Part shown: positions 24,709 through 31,551 of the stretch, in pieces
How positions within the stretch are numbered: the first letter of the stretch is position 1
How the letters are laid out: each line of letters starts with the position of its first letter
Source: Carboxylicivirga sp.
Lineage (GTDB): Bacteria; Bacteroidota; Bacteroidia; Bacteroidales; Marinilabiliaceae
Length of the DNA stretch: 32,278 nt
Assembly (NCBI GenBank): GCA_025210475.1
Contig: JAOARW010000049.1
Span: 1 to 32,278, forward strand
Reading direction: 5' to 3'
Notes under the pieces: generated by a model
The model's database searches: none
Seen by the model: only the letters and a program-made list of their open reading frames with translations
What the model was told of the DNA's origin: nothing
Translations under genes and position numbers: made by a program

Positions 24709-25455
24709 ATGGCAGATAGTAAGCGCGTGAAAAAAAACGAGTATAAAGTAGACATCCCTGATTTAGGCCCCGTACTCATTCGAATGAGTGCCAAAGCCAG
24801 GCGAATCAGTATACGCCTAAAGCCATTCAATGGTACCAGCCTGATTATTCCACTTGGAGCTGATGTGAATGAAGGCATCCGTTTTCTGCATGAAAAAAAG
24901 GATTGGATTAAACAAAACCTGAAAAAGCTGGAAGAAAAAGAAAGTAAGCTCACCGTATTTGATGAGCGCACGCATTTTAAAACCCGCTCATTTGCGCTTG
25001 AGATAAAAAAGCATCAGCAATCGAATGTTCGCTTACAGCTTAAAAACGGATTATTACAAGTCTTTTATCCACATAATGTACCCGTTGAATCGAGCGAAGT
25101 TCAGGAACATATTCGTTTTGGCATCGAAGAAGCCTTGCGCCTGGAGGCTAAACGTTTTTTACCCGGTCGCTTGGCCTGGCTAGCCCAAAAGCATCAGATA
25201 CGCTACCAGAATGTTACCATTAAAAACCTCAAGTCGCGCTGGGGATCGTGTTCGGCCACTAATAACATTAACCTGAATCTTCACCTGATGCGATTGCCCG
25301 ATCATTTGATAGATTATGTACTTTTGCACGAATTATGTCATGTGTTTGAAAAGAATCATGGTCCGCATTTTTGGGCGCGCCTCGATATCATGTGCAATGG
25401 TAAAGCCAAAGAATTGGACAAGGCCATGAATGATTATCAAACCAAAATCTATTAG
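24709..25455 (+). CDS. YgjP/SprT-like zinc metallopeptidase (DUF45, M48-like)
   Basis: 248 aa cytosolic protein of the YgjP-type family. The N-terminal half has RRISIRLKP (31-39) and a basic helix. The catalytic part carries NLKSRWGSCSA (173-183) and the zinc site HELCH (His207, Glu208, His211), with downstream histidines at 217 and 220 in NHGPHFW. Members are assumed to be proteases; substrates are mostly unknown. The dGTPase start codon follows the TAG stop after a single base, so the genes are co-translated. Confidence 0.88.
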   Translation: MADSKRVKKNEYKVDIPDLGPVLIRMSAKARRISIRLKPFNGTSLIIPLGADVNEGIRFLHEKKDWIKQNLKKLEEKESKLTVFDERTHFKTRSFALEIKKHQQSNVRLQLKNGLLQVFYPHNVPVESSEVQEHIRFGIEEALRLEAKRFLPGRLAWLAQKHQIRYQNVTIKNLKSRWGSCSATNNINLNLHLMRLPDHLIDYVLLHELCHVFEKNHGPHFWARLDIMCNGKAKELDKAMNDYQTKIY

Positions 25456-25456
25456 G

Positions 25457-26779
25457 ATGAACTGGAATCAATTATTATCAACGATACGTACCGGACAAGA
25501 AAATAAACTGGAAGCCAAACATGAGCGCACCCAGTTTCAGCGCGATTATGACCGCCTGATATTTTCTTCACCTTTCCGCCGTTTGCAGGATAAAACCCAG
25601 GTGTTCCCATTGCCGGGCAGTGTATTTGTTCACAACCGCCTGACCCATAGCCTGGAGGTAGCCAGTGTTGGTCGTTCGTTAGGTAATAATATTTCGCAAA
25701 AACTCTTGGATGCCAAACTGGGCAATCCGGATTTGGTTGGTGAAATAGGCGCGGTAGTGGCGGCAGCCTGCTTGGCTCATGACCTTGGCAACCCTCCTTT
25801 TGGCCATTCGGGCGAAGCAGCCATCGGACATTATTTTACCAATGGCGAAGGACAGCAGTTTAAGGAGCATTTAAGTGCTTCGCAATGGACTGATGTAACG
25901 CGATTTGAAGGTAATGCCAATGCCTTGCGCATGCTAACTCATGCTTTTAACGGCCGACGAAAAGGCGGATTTGCACTTACTTATACAACCATTGCCTCTA
26001 TTTTAAAATACCCTTACGAATCGGGCATTGGACTGAAGAAGTTCGGTTATTTTCAATCGGAGAAAGAAATATTTGAACACATTGCCACATCCCTTGGCCT
26101 GAAATTAAAGGATGCTGAAAAAGGTATTTATGCCCGTCATCCATTGGTTTACCTGGTGGAAGCGGCCGATGATATTTGCTACCAGGTGATGGACATAGAA
26201 GATGCCCATAAACTAAAGATTCTCTCGTACCAGGAAACCTACGATTTGCTAACCGGCTTTTTCGACCCGGATAAAGAAGCAGCTGAATTTATTAAGATCA
26301 AGAAGGTTTTTGATGAGGTAAGCGACAAGAACGAACGTATGGCCTTTTTGCGAGCCAAGGTAATTGGTAAACTGGTTCATCTGTGTACCGAAATATTCTG
26401 GAATAACCACGATGCCATACTGGATGGACGCTTTGAAAAAGGTTTGATTGATCATTTAAGCGGAAAAGAATACGAGGCGATGGAAGTTTGTAAAACAACA
26501 GCCTTTAAGCGCATTTACAAAAACCCTTCGGTGGTGGAAATTGAAATTGCCGGTTACCGCATTTTAGGCACTCTGCTCGAAGAGTTTATTAAGGCTGTTA
26601 CAAATCCGAGGGATTTTTACTCGAAGATGTTGTTGCCTTTTATTCCTGAACAATTCACAGTAAAGGAAGAGGCGCCACTTTATGACAAGATTCAGTCGGT
26701 ACTGGACTTTATTTCGGGTATGACAGATGTTTATGCTTTGGATTTGTATAAAAAAATTAGTGGCACAGGATTGAAATAA
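25457..26779 (+). CDS. dgt: dGTPase (HD-domain dNTP triphosphohydrolase)
   Basis: 440 aa from ATG 25457; the frame is open nine codons further upstream inside the peptidase gene, but MNWNQLLSTI is the family-like start and sits one base after the previous stop. The HD-domain metal site is visible: His64 in HNRLTHSLEVA, His108-Asp109 in CLAHDLGNPPFGHSGE with His117, and a later Asp in EAADDICYQVMDIEDAH. The enzyme splits dGTP (and often other dNTPs) into the nucleoside and triphosphate, setting dNTP pools and in some species limiting phage. No terminator is apparent downstream. Confidence 0.93.
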   Translation: MNWNQLLSTIRTGQENKLEAKHERTQFQRDYDRLIFSSPFRRLQDKTQVFPLPGSVFVHNRLTHSLEVASVGRSLGNNISQKLLDAKLGNPDLVGEIGAVVAAACLAHDLGNPPFGHSGEAAIGHYFTNGEGQQFKEHLSASQWTDVTRFEGNANALRMLTHAFNGRRKGGFALTYTTIASILKYPYESGIGLKKFGYFQSEKEIFEHIATSLGLKLKDAEKGIYARHPLVYLVEAADDICYQVMDIEDAHKLKILSYQETYDLLTGFFDPDKEAAEFIKIKKVFDEVSDKNERMAFLRAKVIGKLVHLCTEIFWNNHDAILDGRFEKGLIDHLSGKEYEAMEVCKTTAFKRIYKNPSVVEIEIAGYRILGTLLEEFIKAVTNPRDFYSKMLLPFIPEQFTVKEEAPLYDKIQSVLDFISGMTDVYALDLYKKISGTGLK

Positions 26780-26836
26780 TTGGTGACTTCTGGGGCTTGC
26801 TTTTGGCTAAAGCCTGTTTCTATTCGCATCATTGTT

Positions 26837-26856
26837 CCGTCGGTTAAATCCGACGG
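26837..26856. repeat. left REP-like palindrome
   Basis: Perfect 7-bp arms CCGTCGG/CCGACGG around TTAAAT, followed by CAATT; an inverted relative lies at 27414-27433. Confidence 0.7.
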
Positions 26857-26881
26857 CAATTTATCGCACATCAATTAATTA

Positions 26882-27313
26882 TTATTTCAGTAGTTGAAAT
26901 CCATAATTATTTATAAACTCATCCACTTCATGTTTGAAGGTTTTTGATTGATGATGGCTTTCCTGGTTATCTATATAATTCACAACTGTATCTAAATGTG
27001 AATGAGATACAGATACAGCAAAATAATCATCCTGCCATTCAAACTTATATGGAATCAACTTTTCTTTGTTTATCCAAAAAGATGATTCTCCTTTTATTAG
27101 TCGTGCAACATCAGCTATGGTCTGCATTTTACCCAAGGAAACAAGACAATGCAGATGATCATGATAACCTCCAATCGATTTTAGGAAAATACCCTTCTTC
27201 CTACAGTTTTCCTTGATATGGGATTTTAAATTTTCTCTAATATTAGCAGTAATATAAGGCTCTCTATTTTTTGTCGAGAATACAATATGAATCCATACTT
27301 TTAAATACGACAT
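26882..27313 (-). CDS. IS200-like (REP-associated tyrosine) transposase
   Basis: 143 aa Y1 HUH single-strand transposase. The start MSYLKVWIHIVFSTKNREPY at 27313 is typical; the frame stays open 17 codons upstream but that part is not family-like. The metal-binding HUH motif lies in GGYHDHLHCLVSL (His53-Leu-His55), and the catalytic tyrosine is Tyr113 in VVNYIDNQESHH. Such enzymes cut and join single-stranded DNA at hairpins, here most likely the flanking palindromes. It appears intact. It sits between dgt and an AraC gene. Confidence 0.88.
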   Translation of the reverse strand: MSYLKVWIHIVFSTKNREPYITANIRENLKSHIKENCRKKGIFLKSIGGYHDHLHCLVSLGKMQTIADVARLIKGESSFWINKEKLIPYKFEWQDDYFAVSVSHSHLDTVVNYIDNQESHHQSKTFKHEVDEFINNYGFQLLK

Positions 27314-27413
27314 AATATAAGGTGCTAGTTCATACGATAAAAGATACTGAAAAAAAGAATTCATATAAAGAACTTAAGTACAAACACTATTCATAACCAG
27401 CATCCAACAATTG

Positions 27414-27433
27414 CCGTCTGCTTTAGCTGACGG
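27414..27433. repeat. right REP-like palindrome
   Basis: CCGTC/GACGG arms with an inner GC/GC pair around TTTA and one T-T mismatch; the inverted counterpart of the palindrome at 26837-26856. Confidence 0.65.
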
Positions 27434-27504
27434 GTTTATAGAGTTATACACCTGATTGGGCTTCAGCTCATAATAAACCTTCACCAAACAAACCTCCCCT
27501 TTCC

Positions 27505-28491
27505 TTATACTGGCATTTTCAAAACATCTTTGGGGGATATGCCTTTGACTTTTTTAAACATGGATGAGAATTTGGATAGGTTTTGGTAGCCCAGCTCGTA
27601 GCCTACGTCCATCACTGTGTACTCACCCGATTTTAACATGCGGTAGGCCTCATCCATTTTAGCATGCGTATAAAACTGGTAGAGGGAACAATCGAACAAG
27701 GTTTTAAAATCCCTTTTGAGCTTGGAAATACTGATCCCAAATTCAAGGGCGATTTCTTCGACCGAAATCTTTTGATTAAAACTGCTCATCAATCGATTCT
27801 TAATTTTGAGCAACCTTTGATAATCATCCACGTGCAAACCCTGAATATCATTGTTTTCGAGCAACTGCTTAGCTTTTAAAAACAATGAGGTGAGAACCTC
27901 TAAACCACGTGCCATCACTAAGGCCCGACTGCCAAAGGTTTCATCTCTGAAATAATAGATATCATCGGTTAACCTTTCAATTTCACGGGTAGAATGCATG
28001 TGATAAGTAATGGGCTGCGGGTTTCCGAACAATTGCTTAATCAAATCATTTGTTTCGGGCAACAAGCGCTCCAGAGATTTTTTACTGAACTTAAAAGTAA
28101 CAGCCTTATAATTAACATTGGGTGGAATCTCAGTCACCAATGGAAACATGCCGTTGTGGGCAAATACACCCATGGAGGTATCTGCTTCGATAAACTGCTT
28201 TTGATTGGAATAAGAACGGGTCAGTTGTCCCTCTTTGATAATGGCAATGTGAATGTAATCCGGATCACCATCAGGGCTTCGCTCAATTTCAATAGCTTTA
28301 TTATAAATACCGGAGGCCACCACTAATTCAATCTCTTCTGGAAAGATATAGGACGACATTTGTAAATCAATCTCATGACTGCTTACGCTATAGCCGCCAT
28401 CTTTCACCTCTCCTCCAAATATGGGAATCAGTGCCTGGTAGTAATTGTCAATAGGACCTTCCTGGATTGTGAGTATTGTTTTATCTCGCAT
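27505..28491 (-). CDS. AraC family transcriptional regulator
   Basis: 328 aa. The N-terminal 220 residues have no strong match that I recognise; they may be a cupin-like or PchR-type ligand domain. The C-terminal double helix-turn-helix is clear: KISVEEIALEFGISISKLKRDFKTLF, then TVMDVGYELGYQNLSKFSSMFKKVKGISPKDV. The architecture resembles PchR-like AraC regulators of iron uptake, but I cannot assign a ligand. The ATG at 28491 is preceded at 11 nt by a -7 box. Two tandem mini-lipoprotein genes begin 182 nt away in the opposite direction and are natural targets. Confidence 0.88.
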   Translation of the reverse strand: MRDKTILTIQEGPIDNYYQALIPIFGGEVKDGGYSVSSHEIDLQMSSYIFPEEIELVVASGIYNKAIEIERSPDGDPDYIHIAIIKEGQLTRSYSNQKQFIEADTSMGVFAHNGMFPLVTEIPPNVNYKAVTFKFSKKSLERLLPETNDLIKQLFGNPQPITYHMHSTREIERLTDDIYYFRDETFGSRALVMARGLEVLTSLFLKAKQLLENNDIQGLHVDDYQRLLKIKNRLMSSFNQKISVEEIALEFGISISKLKRDFKTLFDCSLYQFYTHAKMDEAYRMLKSGEYTVMDVGYELGYQNLSKFSSMFKKVKGISPKDVLKMPV

Positions 28492-28502
28492 AATTGATTT
28501 AT

Positions 28503-28510
28503 CAAATGTA
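28503..28510 (-). promoter_or_regulatory. -7 box for the AraC gene
   Basis: TACATTTG on the minus strand fits TAnnTTTG and is 11 nt before the ATG, implying a leader of only a few bases. Confidence 0.4.
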
Positions 28511-28631
28511 TGGATGCTTGAATTTAAAAGAAATAAATAAGCTCAACAAACAGCATTCATGAACTTTGAGCCAATTGGGATATTCATTGAACCCATTGGG
28601 CTAAAATAAGATCGTTGTACACTGCATCTTT

Positions 28632-28804
28632 GTAATGTAAGATTTAGTAATTATCCATTTAAATATTTGAGTTATGAAAACGTTAAAAGCATTATTCGCA
28701 GTTAGTTTATTTGTTGTTGGTTTAAGTTTCACTTCGTGCAGCGACGATAAGTATTACGAGCCGGTTTCGCCTGAAAACCCGATTTACAATGAAAAACCTG
28801 TTCA
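28632..28804 (+). repeat. tandem duplication, copy 1
   Basis: 173 bp, 171 identical to 28895-29067. It covers 42 bp of leader and the first 43-44 codons of a mini-lipoprotein. The two differences (ACG/ACA, GAC/GAT) are silent. Confidence 0.92.
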
Positions 28805-28859
28805 TCTGCCGGAAGGTGATCCTGTTCAGCCTCTTCCTCCTGAAATTGGTCCAAAATAG
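28674..28859 (+). CDS. mini-lipoprotein, copy 1
   Basis: 61 aa. Lipoprotein signal (1-21) with lipobox SFTSC, Cys22. The mature part has only 40 residues, starts with SDDKYYEPVSPENPIYNE and ends in a Pro-rich tail (PVQPLPPEIGPK). No known domain. Asp-Asp after the Cys is common in surface-exposed Bacteroidota lipoproteins, but the export signal is not proven here. It is duplicated at 28937 with only the C-terminal tail changed, and both are divergent from an AraC regulator. Confidence 0.75.
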   Translation: MKTLKALFAVSLFVVGLSFTSCSDDKYYEPVSPENPIYNEKPVHLPEGDPVQPLPPEIGPK

Positions 28860-28894
28860 ATTAATCATTTTGAGCATTTATTTAATCCTGAATA

Positions 28895-29067
28895 GTAATG
28901 TAAGATTTAGTAATTATCCATTTAAATATTTGAGTTATGAAAACATTAAAAGCATTATTCGCAGTTAGTTTATTTGTTGTTGGTTTAAGTTTCACTTCGT
29001 GCAGCGATGATAAGTATTACGAGCCGGTTTCGCCTGAAAACCCGATTTACAATGAAAAACCTGTTCA
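28895..29067 (+). repeat. tandem duplication, copy 2
   Basis: Second copy, offset by 263 bp from the first, including the same leader, so both genes should respond to the same post-transcriptional signals. Confidence 0.92.
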
Positions 29068-29104
29068 CCTTCCTGAAGCACCAGAGAATTTACCAATTCC
29101 ATAA
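28937..29104 (+). CDS. mini-lipoprotein, copy 2
   Basis: 55 aa. Residues 1-47 equal copy 1 (lipobox Cys22); the end is shorter, LPEAPENLPIP in place of LPEGDPVQPLPPEIGPK. The sharp switch from near identity to divergence at the tail suggests deletion or conversion after duplication, or selection for variety at the exposed end. A terminator follows at 29160. Confidence 0.72.
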   Translation: MKTLKALFAVSLFVVGLSFTSCSDDKYYEPVSPENPIYNEKPVHLPEAPENLPIP

Positions 29105-29159
29105 ACATGATCCAGACGATATTCTCTTGAGTCGATATTCGTGACTCGGTATATACTCT

Positions 29160-29193
29160 AAAGGTTGTTGCCATATCGTGCAGCAGCCTTTTT
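29160..29193 (+). terminator. terminator after the mini-lipoproteins
   Basis: AAAGGTTGTTGC (29160-29171) pairs with GCAGCAGCCTTT (29180-29191) with two G-U pairs; T-runs follow to 29193 and beyond. Confidence 0.82.
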
Positions 29194-29212
29194 GAGTTTT
29201 TTTCAGTTTCAC

Positions 29213-29244
29213 TTGCTATTCAACTAAATCTTTAGTTATATTTG
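29213..29244 (+). promoter_or_regulatory. promoter of the TPR protein gene
   Basis: TTG (29213-29215) and TATATTTG (29237-29244), 21 nt apart, fit both elements of the Bacteroidota consensus TTG-N19-21-TAnnTTTG. This is the best promoter in the window. The start codon is 19 nt beyond the box. Confidence 0.6.
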
Positions 29245-29263
29245 AACATCAAAAAATATAACT

Positions 29264-30550
29264 ATGAACCTGAAATCCCTAGTAATCGCAATTGCATTGT
29301 TTATCAGCCATCAGTTTGGCTATTTAAATGCACAAACAACACAACAACTGCTCTCGGAAGGAAATTTTGAAGCATTGGTTTCCAAAATGGAACAACGAAT
29401 TAATTCGCTGGACCGGGAGGAGTATTATTACCTTTCCCTGGCCTACCAGCAAACCGGTTATCCTGACAAGGCCATCAATAAGCTCTTGAATAACATCCAA
29501 AATCTGAATACCAAAGAAGAAGATCTACTCTGCCGTTGTTACATTCAAACGGGAAATTACGAAAAAGCATTGCCCTTGTGTAATAAGAAATACCTTGTTG
29601 CGCCTACGGATGCAAAGAATATTATTCGCCTGGCGGAGATTAATCATTTCCATAAAAACTACACTTATAACATTGAGATTCTTGGCAAGTATGTTTCGCA
29701 GGATTCTTTAAACTATAGTATCAATCTGTTGCTGGCCGAAAGCTATCAAAAGTCGAAGCAAATTGAAGATGCCATAGAAGTTTATAAAATGATATTAGCC
29801 CAATATCCCGAGAACCTAAAGGTGGCCTTACGTCTCGGACAACTCTACAACAGTCAGAAAAAATATGTGGAATGCCACGAGCTATGCGTGCCTTACATTG
29901 ATAAGCTGGAAAACAACCGCAATTTTCTATTGCTTGCGGGTATTGCCAACTTTAAAAACGGATCGAATCACAATGCCAAAGTCATGTTTAGCCGGCTTGA
30001 GGCACAAGGCGATAGTTCGTTTATTACCAAGAAACATCTAGGTATTACCTATTATCGTTTAGAAAACTTCGACAAAGCTACCGTTTATTTACTGGCCGCC
30101 ATGGAGATAAAAGATATGGATCCCGAAGTAGCATATTTTCTGGGGGCTTCACTGGGGCAATCGAATCAGCCGCTGGATGGAAAGCAATATTTACTATTGG
30201 CGCAGGAATTAATTAAACCCTCGCCGGCCTTAATGGAAAAATCAAATGTTAAACTGGCACTGATGCATTTTGATACCAATCATTACACCGAAGCCATCCA
30301 ATACTATGAACTGGCCTTTGAATATTCACCCGAAACCTGCCAGTACCTTTATCACATTGCCACCATCTACGACTATGCATTAGAGAGCCCGAAACAAGCC
30401 GGTGTCTATTACGATCAGTTTATAAAAGCTTTGCCTAAGAAACTGGATTCTAAAAAAAGTGATGAGCGTTACGCCATACAGCTAAAAACAGTTGCTAACC
30501 GACGCCTGGCACAACTGAAGGAAGAAGATTTTTTTAAGAATGGTATCTAA
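29264..30550 (+). CDS. exported tetratricopeptide repeat protein
   Basis: 428 aa with a signal peptide (about 1-23, cleavage after LNA). The rest is a run of roughly nine or ten TPR-like helix pairs (for example YYYLSLAYQQTGYPDKAINKLL, LLLAESYQKSKQIEDAIEVYKMILAQYPEN, KKHLGITYYRLENFDKATVYLLAAM, MHFDTNHYTEAIQYYELAFEYSPET; each shown as family pattern). TPR proteins act as scaffolds; here it would be periplasmic or outer-membrane associated. The partner is unknown. It is monocistronic, with a good promoter upstream and a terminator at 30655. Confidence 0.88.
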   Translation: MNLKSLVIAIALFISHQFGYLNAQTTQQLLSEGNFEALVSKMEQRINSLDREEYYYLSLAYQQTGYPDKAINKLLNNIQNLNTKEEDLLCRCYIQTGNYEKALPLCNKKYLVAPTDAKNIIRLAEINHFHKNYTYNIEILGKYVSQDSLNYSINLLLAESYQKSKQIEDAIEVYKMILAQYPENLKVALRLGQLYNSQKKYVECHELCVPYIDKLENNRNFLLLAGIANFKNGSNHNAKVMFSRLEAQGDSSFITKKHLGITYYRLENFDKATVYLLAAMEIKDMDPEVAYFLGASLGQSNQPLDGKQYLLLAQELIKPSPALMEKSNVKLALMHFDTNHYTEAIQYYELAFEYSPETCQYLYHIATIYDYALESPKQAGVYYDQFIKALPKKLDSKKSDERYAIQLKTVANRRLAQLKEEDFFKNGI

Positions 30551-30610
30551 ATAGATCGTTAGATCTAAGCCAATAGACCTAAGACTCGTTTAATAGAAGT
30601 TTAAAATCAT

Positions 30611-30637
30611 CTGCCAGCATAGATTTGCAATCTGTGT
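30611..30637 (-). repeat. REP-like palindrome, left copy
   Basis: On the minus strand ACACAGATTGCAAATCTATG, then CTGGCAG. It is an inverted relative of 30817-30844 (ACACGGATTGCAAATCCGTG, then CCAGCAAG). Confidence 0.7.
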
Positions 30638-30654
30638 TTCATGAATTAATTGCT

Positions 30655-30681
30655 AAGCCTGACTTTTAAAGTCGGGCTTTT
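30655..30681 (+). terminator. terminator downstream of the TPR gene
   Basis: AAGCCTGACTT (30655-30665) pairs with AAGTCGGGCTT (30669-30679) with one G-U pair and a 3-nt loop, followed by Ts. Confidence 0.8.
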
Positions 30682-30734
30682 GTATATTTATATTTCAATA
30701 CAATATCTGCTTTATGGAAAGTCGATTTTTTATA

Positions 30735-30813
30735 GTTATTACAGAGCGAATATAAATTTAATATCGATTGTTGTGAAGAAAAAGACTTGTTGGAAATTAT
30801 TGTTATTCGATAA
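30735..30813 (+). pseudogene. eroded C-terminal end of a RAYT transposase
   Basis: The frame ending at the TAA 30811-30813 reads EYKFNIDCCEEKDLLEIIVIR. The C-terminus of the RAYT pseudogene at 31552-32097 reads DYVYSRAIYYSGKKGLLEISY. They share the Y-x-aromatic, I-[DY] and [KE]-K-x-LLEI pattern at the same place, and the DNA word TTGTTGGAAATT is common to both. A REP-like palindrome follows at once, as expected for such modules. The rest of the gene is missing. Confidence 0.4.
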
Positions 30814-30816
30814 ATG

Positions 30817-30844
30817 ACACGGATTGCAAATCCGTGCCAGCAAG
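30817..30844 (+). repeat. REP-like palindrome, right copy
   Basis: CACGGATT/AAATCCGTG arms followed by CCAGCAAG; inverted with respect to 30611-30637. Confidence 0.7.
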
Positions 30845-30851
30845 AGTATTT

Positions 30852-30995
30852 ATGGATAGGGTAAAGAACTTCACTGCTAAAACCTTAATATCACCATTGA
30901 TGAATGAATTCAAGGTAGCATTGGAGAATGATTTATATAAATGGAATGGAGATTACAAATATGACAATGATGAAAATAAATGGAAACCATATTAA
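30852..30995 (+). CDS. possible 47-codon gene
   Basis: ATG at 30852 to TAA 30993-30995. The product starts MDRVKNFTAKTLISPLMNEF and ends GDYKYDNDENKWKPY, a protein-like composition (aromatic, Lys, Asp, Trp) despite its short length. It starts 8 nt after a REP palindrome and overlaps the 5' part of the next ORF in another frame. It could be a small gene or the tail of a protein cut off when the repeat module inserted. No family recognised. Confidence 0.4.
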   Translation: MDRVKNFTAKTLISPLMNEFKVALENDLYKWNGDYKYDNDENKWKPY

Positions 30996-31434
30996 TAATA
31001 AAGAAGAATTAAAACCTAAACATTTCTTAATTGCATTAGGTATTATAGGATTAATATGCTACGTTTTCTATATGATTCTTTCTAATTCTCATGAATCAAT
31101 TAAACTTCGCAATCAAGTTTTAGAAAGAGAAGGGAAGAGGATAATAGGATTTTATTCCATCAATGCAAGTAGGCCTGGGGCGCAGAATTATCTTTTTACA
31201 TTTGAAGTCGCGGGAGAAAAGTATAACGCATCAATTGGTAAAAAATTTCATGCAAATATGGCTCCATTCAATGAGTTGCCCGTTATTATAGCATTTGACG
31301 CCATGAATCCAAATAAAAATGTGATTTTACCAAACGAGAAATTTAATTACAAAGGATATCAAATTAAATGGATATATGAAGAAAAAAGTAAACGATATCT
31401 GTTAAAATATTCATCTTTTCCTGGCGGTAACTAA
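30961..31434 (+). CDS. unknown single-pass membrane protein
   Basis: About 157 aa from the ATG at 30961, which has GGAG 9 nt upstream; ATGs at 30928, 30967 and 30970 are also possible. The first 10-20 residues are of low quality because they overlap the 30852 ORF. One hydrophobic helix (HFLIALGIIGLICYVFYMIL) is followed by a soluble part with alternating strands (RIIGFYSINASRPGAQNYLF, KYNASIGKKF, LPVIIAFDAMNP, NYKGYQIKWIYEE). That order, a helix and then a small beta domain asking for a covalent turn NPxxN, faintly recalls DUF3592-type proteins, but I cannot assign it. The gene is clearly more A/T-rich than its neighbours, in line with transfer. Confidence 0.55.
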   Translation: MTMMKINGNHINNKEELKPKHFLIALGIIGLICYVFYMILSNSHESIKLRNQVLEREGKRIIGFYSINASRPGAQNYLFTFEVAGEKYNASIGKKFHANMAPFNELPVIIAFDAMNPNKNVILPNEKFNYKGYQIKWIYEEKSKRYLLKYSSFPGGN

Positions 31435-31465
31435 GTAATGTAGATCCCCACGCTGCCCCCCACGC

Positions 31466-31491
31466 TACCGCGCGAATCCTTTCGCGTGGTA
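31466..31491. repeat. REP-like hairpin before the RAYT pseudogene
   Basis: TACCGCGCGAA pairs with TTCGCGTGGTA over 11 bp (one G-U) around TCCT. It is G/C-rich against an A/T-rich background, and repeated CCACGCT words (31447-31466) precede it. The position, 61 nt upstream of a RAYT gene, fits a REP element. Confidence 0.55.
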
Positions 31492-31503
31492 AACAATAAA
31501 TAA

Positions 31504-31540
31504 TAAACAAAGCTGCATTTAAAAAATGCAGCTTTGTTTA
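31504..31540. terminator. long perfect hairpin
   Basis: 17-bp perfect stem (AAACAAAGCTGCATTT from 31505 pairs with the arm from 31524) with a 3-nt loop. It probably ends the transcript of the 30961-31434 gene, or protects the RAYT gene from read-through. The T-run is interrupted by G. Confidence 0.65.
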
Positions 31541-31551
31541 TATTTGGGAAT

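Larger units (their letters stand above)
26805..27469 (-). mobile_element. IS200/RAYT-type HUH transposase module with inverted palindromic ends
   Basis: A single HUH transposase gene is flanked by related palindromes in opposite orientation. Left: GGCTAAAGCC (26805-26814), then CCGTCGG-TTAAAT-CCGACGG (26837-26856), followed by CAATT. Right, read on the other strand: GAGCTGAAGCCC (27469-27458), then CCGTC-AGCTAAAGCA-GACGG (27433-27414), followed by CAATT. The same two-palindrome order with similar spacing at both ends marks the borders of a REP/transposase module. Exact ends and any target duplication cannot be fixed by eye. Confidence 0.65.
30551..30927. other. gene-poor stretch holding REP-like elements and a transposase scar
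   Basis: Between the TPR gene and the next small ORFs lie, in order: a REP-like palindrome (30611-30637), the TPR-gene terminator (30655-30681), what looks like the eroded C-terminus of a RAYT transposase (30735-30813), a second inverted palindrome (30817-30844) and the start of a 47-codon ORF (30852). Apart from that ORF I see no intact gene. Confidence 0.6.

Noticed and set aside
27314..27364. Upstream ATG giving 17 more residues on the HUH transposase
   Set aside because: The family starts at MSYxKVWIH; the extra residues look like translated leader.
26780..27504. CRISPR-like or integron-like repeat array
   Set aside because: Only paired palindromes around a transposase; no regular repeat-spacer pattern.
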